From Cynocephalus volans (taxonomy: Eukaryota > Chordata > Mammalia > Dermoptera > Cynocephalidae), in NCBI RefSeq assembly GCF_027409185.1, contig NC_084467.1, positions 18,590,501-18,654,500 of the forward strand: a stretch of DNA of 64,000 bases, in the 5' to 3' direction. This document shows, piece by piece, positions 1-11,134 of this stretch (the first letter of the stretch is position 1; every line of letters begins with the position of its first letter). Position numbers and translations under genes: made by a program. The notes under the pieces were generated by a model that was not told the origin of the DNA, made no database searches, and was given only the letters and a program-made list of their open reading frames with translations.

Positions 1-475
1 CGAGTGCGATCCTAGTGTCCAAGGGTTTTTTATATGGTGTGGCTCAGATCCAAGCCAAGCACTTCATCTGGGGGTCAGCGGAAGCCAGAGCTATCTGTAA
101 CAGCACCAGAGAAAGAAAGAACCTGCTGTCTTTGCTATCAGCTGATGGATAATCTTTCTTCTCCTGTCACTGGGAAAACAGAAGTAATCAGAAGGACACT
201 TCCCCAGACTCCACCTCCCCCTCTGTGCACCTGCCGGCGTCTGTACAACTACGTGGATGCCTTGTGTGTACTTGTAAGACCACACCCTCCACTCGGGCTC
301 TGCCCCTCGTCCTCTCTTGCCTCTCTAGGACATCACCCACCAATCTCTCGTGTCTCTCCTGCAGCGTCCGGTGCACCCCCTTCTACTGGTTCATTCACAC
401 CAGTGTGTAATTCTGCTGCAATTCTCCCCATCTTAAACACACACACAACCAAACTCTTAATTTTTACCCCCAACC
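1..475. other. Unassigned C/T-rich DNA at the left edge
   Basis: No gene, exon pair or recognised repeat. A 269-codon open frame starts at 34 and runs to 843, but its second half is the L2 LINE that follows. It has low-complexity Ser/Thr/Pro composition and no domain, so I do not call it a gene. Confidence 0.5.
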
Positions 476-479
476 CTGA

Positions 480-1456
480 TCCTCCCTGGGTCCTCTTATC
501 TAGCAAAGGTAACTCCCAGGCCACAACTTGGGTCATCCTTGACTCCTCTTTCTACACCCGATTTCAACCCATCATAAATACTACAAGCTCTATCTTCAGT
601 GATGTCCACAATCTGACCCTTACCATCTCCAGTGCTACTACCCGTGTCCAAGGCACCACTGTTTCTTGCCTGGATTTATATAAAAACCTCCCAGCGGGGC
701 CCCCTGCTTCCACCCTGACCACTCCTCCCATGTTTATTCTCCATACAGTAGCCAGCATTATCATTGAAAATCATGACTCAAATCACATCATTCCTCTGTT
801 CAAACCCTCCAGTGGCTCCCTTCACAATCGGAGAATATCTTAACACCTTTCCATGGCCTGGAAGGTCCTACATGAGCTGTGCACACCCCTCACCATCTTA
901 CCTCCTGTTTCTTTCCCCTCCCTTGCCCCAGCCACACTGGCCTCCCTGCTGCTCTTTGAGCAGCCAAGCACCATTGCAACTCAAGCCCTTTGCACCTGCT
1001 GTTTCTGCTGCGTAGAACAGGCTACTGTTGCCCATTCGTCTATCCACAGGGCTCACTTCCACTCATCATTAGAGAAGCTTTCTCTGGTCACAATTTTTTT
1101 TCCAATAAAAAGTTTAAAGTAAATGTTATTTTTGGGTAGAAGGATTTGAGATTTTTTCTTTGCACTTTATATATTTTATTTAATTTTCCTACATAAAATA
1201 GAAAAAAATCCTCCCATCCTCCCTCATCTGGGCCACTTTCTGGCTCCTTTTACTCCTTTACTTTTCTCCATTGCACCCATCACTGTCAAACAGACACATT
1301 TTTTGCATTTTTCTGCATTTTTTGTTCATTTGTTTATATGTCTCCCCAACTAGAATGTCCATAAGGGCAGGGATTTTGTTTCATCCTCTGCCGTATTATC
1401 CAGAACAGTGCCTGGCTTGTAGTAGGTGCTAAATAAATATATGTTAAGCAAATGAA
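480..1456 (+). mobile_element. L2 LINE 3' portion, interrupted
   Basis: Matches the 3' part of L2: gactcctctttctacaccc, then the ccagtggctccc block near 790, the gccacactggcctcc block near 930, ccctttgcacctgctgtt near 985, and the terminal taggtgctaaataaatat at about 1423-1440. L2 sequence pauses between about 1090 and 1225, where an L1M-like tail sits. Confidence 0.8.
1095..1225 (+). mobile_element. L1M-like 3' tail inside the L2
   Basis: AT-rich segment with aataaaaagtttaaag, then a gggtagaaggattt block and a tattttatttaatttt tail. The same order recurs at 2488-2590. Confidence 0.5.
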
Positions 1457-1820
1457 AGTGTTTGAACAACTGAGAAGCTACTTGTTGATATCTACTGTGA
1501 TATCTTCCTAAAAGATTTTCAAGGATTTGCTCATTCTACAAATATTTTATGGGCTCTTTTATTAGGTGTCTAACCCCCAAGTAAGATGAATCTGCATGAT
1601 ATTCTCTGTGCCACACTCCTCCCAGGCTCAGTCTGCAAGTCAGAGCAACCACTCGTTCCACATGTTTGCTCAGCATCTACCATGTGCCAATCACCATGAA
1701 AGGGTCTGAAATTTTAAAAGGAACAACCCAAATCAGAAGGCCGTCTCTGGTAAGAGACGGGCAGGGATGAAAATGGATAATTGCAAAATACACTTGCCCT
1801 AAGATTAAAAATATTGTTGA
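1457..1820. other. No gene; weak old-repeat traces
   Basis: AT-rich sequence with faint L2-like wording near 1540-1580. Nothing firmer is visible. Confidence 0.4.
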
Positions 1821-1938
1821 GGGGCTGGCTAATTAGCTCACTTGGGAGAGTGTGGTGCTGAAACATCAAGGTCAAGGGTTAGATCCCATTACTGGCTGGC
1901 TGCTGAAAAAAAAAAAAAATATATATATATACATATAT
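1821..1938 (+). mobile_element. CYN tRNA-Ile SINE, monomer
   Basis: ggctggctaattagctcac A-box region, degenerate B box (gggttagatccc), then A-run and AT tail. Diverged, no clear target-site duplication. Confidence 0.85.
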
Positions 1939-1944
1939 GTGAGG

Positions 1945-3030
1945 ATGTAGCTAACTGGAGAGTCTCATGCTTCATTAGTGGAAGTGTGAATTGGCACAGC
2001 CTTTGTGGAAGGCAAGTCCTCTGATTCCTGAATCCTCAGTCTAGGAATTTACCCTCAAGAGATTATCACCCAAAGGCAAAAAGACACAGGGGTGTTCATT
2101 CAACATTTTTTTTTCGTACTAGTGAAAAGTTAGAAAAACACTAATGTCCAATTACACAGTGTTGGTTGTGAAAATTATAATAAATCCATACAATGATACT
2201 AAAGGTCCATCAAACATGATGTGGAGGAAGAATATTTAGTGAAACTTGAGAAGATATTTATAAAATATTAAGTGAAATTTTAAAACACCCAACAGATTGC
2301 AGAACGACTTGTAAAGTGTGATGTTACTCTTGTGTACACATATTTGTGTGTTTATACCTTGGAAGATGTTTACAGCGAGGGCCCCAACATGTTAAAATGT
2401 GGTGGTTTCCACTGCTGAATCGAGGTGGTAGGTGTATGGCGTTAATTGTGTTACTGTTTCAACTTTCCTGTATTTTTGAGAAATCTTACAATAAAAAGTT
2501 GAAAGAAAATGTGGTTATTTGGGGGTAGAGGAATTTGGGGAGATTTTTTTTTTCTTCCTTGTACTTTATGTATTTTATTTAATTTCCTATAACAAGCATC
2601 TACCACTTTTATAAAAATAATGAAGTGACTTCAAAATAAAATTTAGCTCTTGTCACACAAAATGTTTTTTTTTTTAAAAATGAATAGTTGCCTTGATAGT
2701 AAAAAACAAATGGAACACAACGCAAATACCTGTGGATAGAGAATTAGGTAGATGAATTATGGTAGTCATACAAATGCTGTGCTAATGTTTAAAAAGCTGT
2801 TATTATAGAAAAGATATTTATAGTACTTTGATAAGTAGGGGGAAAAAACAGGCCATAAGACAGCTTGTACAGTATTAATGCATTTTTGAAAAAACAACAT
2901 ATAATGCCCACCCATAGAAAAAACTGGAAATATACACACACCAAATTGTTAATGGCAGTTTTCTTTGGGAAATGGAATTACAGGTGTTTTTTTCCTCCTT
3001 GATTTTGCTTATTTGTGTATCATAAATCAG
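1945..3030 (+). mobile_element. L1M 3' UTR fragments, two in series
   Basis: First piece (1945-2640) carries the tagtgaaac...aagatattta segment and an AATAAA tail. Second piece (2680-3030) repeats the same kind of path (ctgtggatagagaattaggtagatgaattatggta; atacacacaccaaattgttaatggcag). Both are ancient L1 3' regions with no coding capacity. Confidence 0.7.
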
Positions 3031-3034
3031 TTTC

Positions 3035-3238
3035 GTGGACTAGAACTTTCTGCCGTGATGGAAATGTTCTGTATCTGCCCTGTTCAGTATGGTAGCCATT
3101 AACCAACCGCCTGTGGCTATTGAGCACTTTAAACAGCTAATGAGACTGAAGAATTGATTTTTTAAAATTTCATTTTAACTAATTTAAACTTAAATGCCCA
3201 CATGTAGCTAGTGACTACTGCATTTGACAGCATGGTCC
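3035..3238 (+). mobile_element. hAT-type (MER/Charlie-like) DNA transposon fossil
   Basis: Contains gtagccattaaccaaccgcctgtggctattgagcac and later cccacatgtagctagtgactac, the inverted-arm layout of a non-autonomous hAT family. A second copy lies at 18105-18315. Confidence 0.65.
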
Positions 3239-3239
3239 T

Positions 3240-3745
3240 AAATTGTTTACAAAGAACACATATATTGTCTTTGGAAGAGGGAAAAAGAGCTTTTCTTTTT
3301 TTTCTTTTTCTTTTTTTTTCCTGTTTGTTCTGCCCTGCCTACTTGCAGAGCTCCTTTGAGATTCCAGTGAGAGGCAGTGAATGCAAGGGCTTTACAAACT
3401 GTAAAGTGCTGTTCTCAGGAGGTACTGCTCTAGGTTACTCTTTTTCCTCTTGCCTGGGACCTTTTTCTTCCTCCCCTTGTGGGCTCCCAGCTGAGCTAGA
3501 GCCCTGACCTGAGACAGCATCTTTGGGTGGTCTCTCGAAGGGGGAAGGGGGTGTCCTGAGGTCTGGCCCCTGTTTTAAGGTCACGTTCTGAAAAGATTTT
3601 CCAGGAGGCATTCATTCCCTCAAGCATTCATCCAACAGCCACTGCTAACCCTCTGCCTCCTCACCAGGCACTGCACTAGGCACTGGGTGCAGTGGAGCAG
3701 CCATGTGTGGTTTCTGCCCACGTGGAGATTAAAGTCCAGGATTGG
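3240..3745. other. No gene; T-rich tract and L2 remnant
   Basis: A T/C-rich run at 3290-3325, a 98-codon chance frame, and a 3600-3740 block reading like antisense L2 (caggcactgcactaggcactggg). Confidence 0.45.
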
Positions 3746-3749
3746 GAGG

Positions 3750-3960
3750 TATGGAGTGTTGAGTCACAGGGCTGGGACACAGAGGGCCTGGGTTGTAGCC
3801 CCAGCTCAGCCGCCTGTGGACATGACACTTAATTTTCCTAAACCTCTATTTTATCTTCTGTAAGAGCGGGAAAATAGCAACACAGCCCTCTGATCCCATA
3901 GGGTTGGTCAGGGCTGGGAAAGTGAATTACAAAGGCCTGTAGAGATGATCATGGTCAAAG
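3750..3960 (+). mobile_element. MIR SINE
   Basis: MIR core order: gggttgtagccccagctcagcc, cttaattttcctaaacctct, then ataGggttggtcaggg. Sense orientation. Confidence 0.7.
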
Positions 3961-4104
3961 AATGTGCTCTCCTGGGGGAATAATTGGGTAGTGACAGTTT
4001 CAATGTCCACTCTAGATGTTATTATTAATATTTTATCATAACACATCATAATTTCTTTAAGAATAGTTAAAATATTAACCTTAGGAAGATCAGGAAAAAG
4101 ATGT

Positions 4105-4985
4105 AATCATGTATCCATGTAACATTTATTGACCCCCTGTGAAGTTCCAAGACAACATGAGATAGTGGGTCAGTCTGGGAATACAGACCAGGATCGTGGC
4201 CTTGGGGTCCCGCCCAGGGGGAAGAGGGGTGAGGAAGACACATAAGGAAATAGCCGAACTCCATTCAGCCATTCCGCTGCTATACGCTGGGCCACTAGGC
4301 ATACAATGGAATAAGACATCCACAGCTTCTGCTCTCAGGAAGTGTTCAAAGGAAGTGGGGAGGCAGATATTTATCAAATAGCCACTCAAATATATATAAT
4401 TATAAACTGTGATAAGGTTAAGAAGAAGAAGTACAGAGTGCTATAAAAACACACTATAGAGGATCTTGATATAGTGGTGGTGGGAGGGTCAGAGACAGCA
4501 TCTCTGAGGAAGGAGGTCAGGATCTAAAGGAGTTTAATAAGGAGAGTTAGGGTGGGGAAAGAGGGGCCAGGTTGCAGAAACAGCATGTGCAAATGCACTG
4601 AGGTGGAAGGGGGCAAGGTGCTTTTGAGGCCTGTGTGGCTGGAACTCAGTTGGTGGAAGGGATGAGGTACATTGTGTACAGGGTCTGGTGGACCATATTT
4701 GGGGGCCAATGAAGAGTTGCAGGGAAGGGACAGTGAGAACAGCTATTCATTTTGGACAGCACACTGGAGGAGCAGACCAGAAACAGGGTGGCACACTGGC
4801 GGCTCTATAGAAGGTCGCAGTGGGGATGCAGAGGAGGGGAGAGATTTGAGGGCTGTTTGGGAGGTAAAGGGGTAAGAGTTGGTGTTGGATTGGCTCTGGG
4901 GAAGGTGGCAAGAGGGGTCCTAGTGGATTAACTCTGTGACTTGAGGGACCTGGGGAAGGCCTCCCAGACCAAGCCGATCTCCCCC
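4105..4985 (-). mobile_element. L2 LINE, antisense, long
   Basis: Antisense L2 3' order: catttattgaccccctgtg, taagaagaagaagtacagagtg, catctctgaggaaggaggtcagg, gttgcagaaacagcatgtgcaaa. Short chance frames only. Confidence 0.7.
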
Positions 4986-5089
4986 AGGCTTTGTGAAGCG
5001 GGTTGCAGCACCCCTGGTGGAGAGAAAGAGGAAAGACAGTCTACTAGATGAATTCAAAGAGCAAAAATTCAACGAGATTGGGAGCTGTC

Positions 5090-5310
5090 AGTGAAACGAA
5101 ACTCATATTTATTGAGTACCGATGGTGCGCTAGGCCCTTTCGAAGTGCTTTACCTTTGCCATTTTATTTAATCCTCACAACATCCCTACAAAGTGGGTGC
5201 AGTTATCACTCCCATTTTACACATGAGCAAACAGGCTCAGAGAGGCACTCCCGCTGGAATGTGAACTCCAGCCAGGCTGACTCCAGACCTGCCTCTTAAC
5301 CACGGTGTCC
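5090..5310 (-). mobile_element. MIR SINE, antisense
   Basis: tatttattgagtaccgatgg, aatcctcacaacatccctac, attttacacatgagcaaaca, ctcagagaggcac: MIR read backwards. Confidence 0.75.
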
Positions 5311-5314
5311 AAAT

Positions 5315-6045
5315 GCTCTGTGGCTTGAGGTGACTAGAGCCTCAAAGAGTTGGAGAGGGAAGGGAGCGGGATGCGACTGAGGCTGAAAGATGGGCTGGGA
5401 CCAGATTCTAAGTGCTGGCCGTGTCAGGTTGGGGAATCTCATTGCAGCAGTGTGGGGAGCATGTTTTTAGGGACAGGGTGATGCGCTCATATGTGCTCTT
5501 TTGAGAAGCCACTCTGGGACGGACTGGAGAAGAGGAGAAAAAACAGAGAGGGAGAGACCGAGGCAGGCGGTGGGAGTATGAGGCCGGAGCAGCTGGGCTC
5601 TGGGCAGGGGTGGATGCCAGGCACACAGTTCCCAGACAGATTCAATGGGCAGCAGGTGGGATGTGAGGGGTGAGTGATCAACCTTGGGTAACACGATGAT
5701 GCTGGTTTTTAAATTCATTCATTCAGCAAACTTTTATTGAGCACCTCCTATGTGCCAGGTCCAGGACGAAGTGTTGAGATCATAGAGCACAGTGAAAAAG
5801 GATAGGATTGCTGGCCTGGAGAACCCAAGAAGGGACGTGGGAAACCTGAAAGGAAGGGAGGACAACGATGAGTTTGGTTGAGGATGTGGTCAGCTGGGGG
5901 ACTGGGGGACAGCCAAGGGGCAACATCCAAGGGGCTGTTGGATACATGGTCTGGGACAAAGGGGAGAGGTAGAATTTGAGATACAGGATTTTGAAAATCA
6001 AATCTTGAACACAACTCAGTAAACACTGAACATCACTTAAAATGA
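5315..6045 (-). mobile_element. L2 LINE, antisense pieces
   Basis: 5315-5660 resembles the more internal part of antisense L2 (gggaccagattctaagtgctgg; gccactctgggac). 5712 starts another L2 end with attcattcattcagcaaac and ctcctatgtgccaggtccag. Confidence 0.6.
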
Positions 6046-6053
6046 ATGCATTT

Positions 6054-6297
6054 TACTCTTTACAATAGCCAAGAGTTGGAACCAGCCCTAATGTCCATCA
6101 TCAGATGAGTGGATACGGAAAATGTGGTACATCTACACAATGGAATACTACTCAGCTATAAAAACGAATGAAATACTGCCATTTGCAACAACATGGATGG
6201 ACCTCGAGAGAATTATATTAAGTGAAACGACTCAGGCACAGAAAGAGAAATACCACATGTTCTCACTTATTGGTGGGAGCTAAAAATTAATATATAA

Positions 6298-6338
<41 letters not shown>

Positions 6339-6522
6339 CCGGGGGGGGGGGGGAGAGAAGATATAACAATTACAATTACTTGAAGTTGATACGACAAGCA
6401 AACAGAGGAGACATTGTTGGGGGGGGAAGGGGGGAGAGGGAGGAGGAAGGGAGGTTTTGGTGATGGGGAGCAATAATCAGCCACAATGTATATCGACAAA
6501 ATAAAAGTTAAAAAAAAAAAAA
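6054..6522 (+). mobile_element. Young L1, 5'-truncated 3' end
   Basis: Holds the last part of L1 ORF2 (frame ending in [13 protein letters not shown] wording, stop near 6283), a (CA)n run, a G-rich 3' UTR, and an A-rich tail after cgacaaaataaaag. It is nearly identical over its length to the 3' end of the element at 8405-9485, so both come from one recent L1 lineage. No clean target-site duplication seen. Confidence 0.9.
6299..6354. repeat. (CA)n microsatellite followed by poly-G
   Basis: About 16 CA units (6301-6333) followed by a run of about 14 G (6341-6354), within the L1 3' UTR. The sister L1 has a shorter interrupted CA run at 9278-9304. Confidence 0.95.
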
Positions 6523-6589
6523 GAATAAAATCTACCAACTATTTTCAAAAAATAAAAAAAAACCAACGAGTGTCAGATTTTCTAGGAAG

Positions 6590-6960
6590 TTACGAATCAA
6601 GGAGGGGAGAACATTCCAGTCTGAGGGCAGAGGGCATGAGTTGTGGGCAACAGTGTGGCTGACGTGTGGGGCTTGGAGGGCTGGGGGAGACGGTGCCTCG
6701 CTCTCAGGCCGGCTGTTCTAGTCACATCGCTGGGCACTGGCGCGTGCCAGGTGCTGCAGGGGCCTCCGCAGCCTACAGCGACCAGTCCTCCCACAATCCC
6801 AGAAGGAGGGATGCCATCCTCGTTTCACAAATGGGGAAACTGAGGTTCAGAGAGGTTAAGCAAGTTACCCAGTCACATTGCCTTTAAGGGAGTAGAATCA
6901 GAGGTCCAGTCCGAGCCTGTCAGCTCCAAAGTTTGGGCTCTTAAGTAGCACTAGACTGAA
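6590..6960 (-). mobile_element. MIR SINE antisense with L2 trace
   Basis: cgtttcacaaatggggaaac, tgaggttcagagaggttaag and caagttacccagtcac (about 6820-6880) are antisense MIR. The 6600-6650 part reads like L2. Confidence 0.65.
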
Positions 6961-7048
6961 GTCTGCCATACTTGCGACAGACGTCCCGGCCCCAGCAGAG
7001 GCCAGCCGTGGACTTGGGCCCGGGAGGCGAGAGACTGGCGAGTCGGTG

Positions 7049-7062
7049 GCGCCACCTGCTGG
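7049..7062 (-). promoter_or_regulatory. Consensus CTCF core motif
   Basis: GCGCCACCTGCTGG on the + strand, i.e. CCAGCAGGTGGCGC on the minus strand, fits the CTCF core consensus at every position. It lies in GC-rich DNA in a CpG-containing block (7000-7100). Occupancy is inferred from motif alone. Confidence 0.6.
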
Positions 7063-7079
7063 CCAAGGCGTGGAGTGCG

Positions 7080-7300
7080 GCCGGCGATGGGAAGGGGCTC
7101 GTTCAGTCCCGGTTTGGAACGATTCTCTTCTTGCGCCCCTGTCCCCACCAAGTGTCCTCCCAACAGCCCTGGGAGGCCAAGAGGCGGGAATTGTTGTCTG
7201 GCCTCATCTTCCCATGAGAGGATCAAGACTCGCGGGGGAGAAGCGACTTCTCAAAGATGACCCAAAGAAGTAGAAGAGGACCCAGGATTCAAATCGAGCT
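7080..7300 (-). mobile_element. MIR SINE, antisense, GC-rich
   Basis: gtcctcccaacagccctggg, ggaattgttgtctggcctca and gacttctcaaagatgaccc follow the antisense MIR layout. Confidence 0.55.
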
Positions 7301-7700
7301 CCGTGAGGGGCTCGTCCCCCCTGCAGCAGCTCCCACTGAAGAGGATCCTGAGGGCACTGAGGCCGACCCCCTCCCTCGCCGGTTTGCAGATGGGTAGACA
7401 GGTGTGTCTCTGGGGTGGGGGTTTGGCTTGCCAGTCACTCCAGGATTTGCATGGGGTCAGGCTGGGGTTCTCAGGGCTGAGCAGAAGCCCCCCAGCTGGG
7501 GAATCCAATCAGGCGACATTTCTGTTTAGGGTGATGGCTGCTCCTTACCTTTCCCCAACCCCTCAGGAGGGAAGGAAGAGAGAAAAAGAAAGGAGGCCCA
7601 GGTGGAAATGGGGGAAAGGTGGCACTGGGAGGAGAGGCATAAAGGTGGGGCCAGAGCAAGGCCAAGGTGAACAGTAGTGACAGCAGCACCCTGATCAGAG
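7300..7700. other. No gene; GC-rich unique DNA
   Basis: A 124-codon frame (7303-7677) is purine-rich and ends in low-complexity Arg/Lys/Gly/Glu with no domain. No splice or promoter context supports it. Confidence 0.5.
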
Positions 7701-7704
7701 CAGG

Positions 7705-7880
7705 CGCTGAAAAGGTGCTTTAGGGGATTGTCACCCTTAACCCTCTCTGCGACCCTGAGAGGCAGAGAATTACAACCCTCGTTTACAGTTGAGGAGTGGT
7801 GACAGGAGCTTGAGTAACACGCCCAGGGTCACACGGCAAGTACCCAGGAAGCTGGAATCAGAACCCAGGAAGCGCGGCTC
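7705..7880 (-). mobile_element. MIR SINE, antisense
   Basis: aattacaaccctcgtttaca, cgcccagggtcacacggcaag and gctggaatcagaacccagg are the antisense MIR core. Confidence 0.75.
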
Positions 7881-8134
7881 CCAGAAGAAGGGGATTGATG
7901 GAAAGCAGAGAGAGGGAGCAAAGGGCTATCGGGGCAGACGTCAGGCTGGGAGGGGGAGCAAAGGGGTCCTGCTGCTGGGCAGTCCTGTGTCTGTCATTGT
8001 GTGTGTAAGTGCGTATGTATGGCAGGGAGGGAGAGTGTCTGAGGGCCTCTGTTGTCACATCTTGGTGACAGCCTTGTGGCATGACTTGTCTGACTGTGGC
8101 TGAGCAAGCTGGGGTTGTGGAGGGGCTTGAAAGG

Positions 8135-8335
8135 CTTCTTGTCCCCCACAAGAAGTCTGGGTCAACTTCTAGTCATCCTTCTCAACTCAGCTAAAAAGTC
8201 ACCTCCCCAGGGAAGCCCTCCCAGATTGCTAAAATGGGATCAGATGCCCACGTTACATACTTGCAATGCTTCTCTTGCTGAGTACTCATCACATGTGTAA
8301 GTGGTTAAATATTTGTATTTATTCAGTAGAAGCCC
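8135..8335 (+). mobile_element. L2 LINE 3' fragment
   Basis: actcagctaaaaagtcacct, ccagggaagccctcccagatt and gctgagtactcatcacatgtg follow L2 sense order, ending at the young L1 insertion region. Confidence 0.65.
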
Positions 8336-8404
8336 TGTGTTCCAACCCAATTGGAGCTGGTAGTAGGCAGGTGCAAGAACACTAGGTAAAACCAGATGTG
8401 CAGG

Positions 8405-9485
8405 CACAGACTTCATGAATACGACCCCAAAAGCACGGGCAACCAAAGGAAAAATAAACAAATGGGATTATATCAAACTAAAAAGCTTCTGCACAGCAAA
8501 AGAAACAATTAAAAGAGTTAAAAGACAACCAACAGAGTGGGAGAAAATATTTGCAAAATATACATCTGACAAAGGATTAATATCCAGAATATATAAGGAA
8601 CTCAAACAACTTTACAAGAAGAAAACAAGCAACCCAATTAAAAAATGGGCAAAAGAGCTAAGTAGGCATTTCTCTAAGGAAGATATCCAAATGGCCAACA
8701 GACATATGAAAAAATGCTCAACATCACTCAGCATCCGGGAAATGCAAATCAAAACCACATTGAGATACCATCTAACCCCAGTTAGGATGGCTAAAATCCA
8801 AAAGACTATGAACGATAAATGCTGGCGAGGCTGCGGAGAAAAAGGAACTCTCATACATTGTTGGTGGGACTGCAAAATGGTGCAGCCTCTATGGAAAATG
8901 GTATGGAGGTTCCTTAAACAATTGCAAATAGATCTACCATACGACCCAGCCATCCCACTGTTGGGAATATACCCAGAGGAATGGAAATCATCAAGTCGAA
9001 GGTATACCTGTTCCCCAATGTTCATCGCAGCACTCTTTACAATAGCCAAGAGTTGGAACCAGCCCAAATGCCCATCATCAGATGAGTGGATACGGAAAAT
9101 GTGGTACATCTACACAATGGAATACTACTCAGCTATAAAAACGAATGAAATACTGCCATTTGCAACAACATGGATGGACCTTGAGAGAATTATATTAAGT
9201 GAAACAAGTCAGGCACAGAAAGAGAAATACCACATGTTCTCACTTATTGGAGGGAGCTAAAAATTAATATATAAATTCACACACACACATACACACACAC
9301 ACAAACCGGGGGGGTGGGGATGAAGATATAACAACCACAATTATTTGAAGTTGAAACAACAAGCAAACAGAAAGGACATTGTTGGGGGGGAGGGGGAGAG
9401 GGAGAAGGGAGGGAGGTTTTGGTGATGGGGAGCAATAATCAGCTACAATGTATATCGACAAAATAAAATTAAAAAAAAAAAAAAA
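8405..9485 (+). mobile_element. Young L1, 5'-truncated, with ORF2 C-terminal part
   Basis: The insertion is bounded by a perfect 17-bp target-site duplication AAAACCAGATGTGCAGG (8388-8404 and 9486-9502). An uninterrupted frame (8415-9260) reads as the C-terminal part of L1 ORF2p, past the endonuclease and reverse transcriptase domains. Motifs seen: [45 protein letters not shown] (Cys-rich C-terminal region), [19 protein letters not shown] and [14 protein letters not shown] (CA)n, a G-rich 3' UTR and a poly(A) follow. Lacking all upstream parts, it is dead for retrotransposition. Confidence 0.95.
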
Positions 9486-9499
9486 AAAACCAGATGTGC

Positions 9500-10655
9500 A
9501 GGGGCAGATTGCAGAGGGACACGCTGGCCGTGAACATTTAGTGTCTCCTTAGCTCTTGGCGGTGGGTTTTACTGAGAGAACAGAGAGGGGTGATTAATCC
9601 TCAGGGGTCTGATTGGAGTTTTATCAAGCCAGCTTCCATTGCATCTGCTTAATATCCATCTTTCCGCCCTACCTACCAGACTGCAAAGACTGAGATGGCT
9701 GTCTTGACCCCTGCTCGGTCCCCAGAACTTAACACAAACCTCGCATATGGTTCTAGCACTCACCAAATGCTTGTTGAATGAAAGAATGACTAGATGAAGC
9801 ATGGGTCTGGATGCAGAGCTGTGGGGGCCAGGTTTGTGAGTGGGGGGTGGTGGTGAGGGGAAGGGACCCAAGCTGGGCTGGCACAGGGTGGTGGCAAGGA
9901 ACGATCAGGCCCCATGTGGTCACCTATGTGTTGGCGCCTCCTGGAGTTGTTCAGAGCAGTGCACAGCCTATGGGGCCACAGCGGGGTCCCTGAGACACCC
10001 CTGTGTGGTGGACTGCCCTCTCTTAAAGGCTTTTGGGGGAGTGGAGCCTGGCAGGAGATTTTCAGGGACTAGGGAACCAAGAGGTGCCCTAAGATTCCCT
10101 TCCTCCTCAGTTTCCCCCAGCGGCAGCTCCTTGCTCAGCCTCCTCACTTCTCCGATTCCTTTCCGCCACAGTGCCCTGGACAGCTGTGAGGGGAAGTGCT
10201 CATGGCTGGCCTCAGCTGACCCCAGAGAGGCGGTCCCTCCCGCAGCTGCTGTGGCCCAGCCAAGAGTCAGGTAAATCGGTTCTCTTGCCTCCTTTCCTGG
10301 AGGTGGGCACTGAAGCCAGTACAGGGGGCAGGAAGGAAAAAAGGCCAGGACTAGAAAAGGCAAGCGGTGTGTCCCTTCTTCTTCCCCAACTGCCACCCCA
10401 GGTGACTGGGTCTCTCTTTGCCCACCCTCTCCTTCCCAGACACCCTCTCGCCTGTGGTTCCCAGGAAACCGAGGAGGCTAAGCAGCCTGTCCTGGGAAAG
10501 TTGGCCAGATCACCCCAGCAGGTGCCTGGCCAGGTGCTGCCACCGGATGCCCCTCTTGACGTTGTCACCCTCCACATCCCTAATGGATAATGAAATTAGA
10601 AAGCCCCCACCTCCACCTCTACGTCTGATCCAGAGGCATGGCTGGCTTAGAGACG
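9500..10655. other. No gene; mostly unique DNA with an L2/MIR trace
   Basis: 9690-9790 reads like an L2 3' end (ctcaccaaatgcttgttgaatgaaagaatga). 9800-10655 is C/T- and G-rich with overlapping chance frames on both strands (up to 144 codons), none with a recognised domain or splice structure. Confidence 0.5.
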
Positions 10656-10659
10656 GTAA

Positions 10660-11105
10660 CAGTGGAGGTCAAGTGGGAGACAGAGTCACCATTTACTAGG
10701 AACAGGTAAAAGAGCCTCAGTCGCCTCTGCTGGAATGGGAGATAATAGTAGTGCCTATTGCACAGTGTTGCTGTGACGATTACCTAAAGTTTCTGGAACA
10801 TAGGTGTTCAATAAATAGTAGATGCTACCACTATTTTTATTGCTATATTATAAAACCATAAACAGAGAAGATCACGCTTTCATATTTGACCCTTCACTAC
10901 CAGTACCTGACATTTATTGAGCACAGACACCATTCTTAGCACTTGGCCTATATTAGCTCATTTATTCCTTACCACAAGCCCACAAGGTATTGTACCTATT
11001 TGATGATAGAAACAAGGAATCTTAGGCACAGCAAGCTTCACAACTGCTAAGTGATGGAGCTGGGATTTGAGTAGACAATTTGGCTCCAGTGTCCATGTGT
11101 CAAAA
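10660..11105. mobile_element. Two MIR SINEs, opposite orientation
   Basis: 10690-10835 is sense MIR (gggagataatagtagtgcct; gtgttcaataaatagtagatgc). 10895-11100 is antisense (gacatttattgagcacagac; gctcatttattccttaccac; aagtgatggagctgggattt). Confidence 0.7.
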
Positions 11106-11134
11106 TGGATGATAATTTTTTGCCTCGCTGTGGA

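Noticed and set aside
34-843. 269-codon open frame at the left edge
   Set aside because: Its second half is L2 LINE 3' sequence, the composition is low-complexity Ser/Thr/Pro, and no domain or promoter context exists.
8415-9260. 281-codon intact frame as a host gene
   Set aside because: It is the C-terminal part of L1 ORF2 in a 5'-truncated element with a target duplication.
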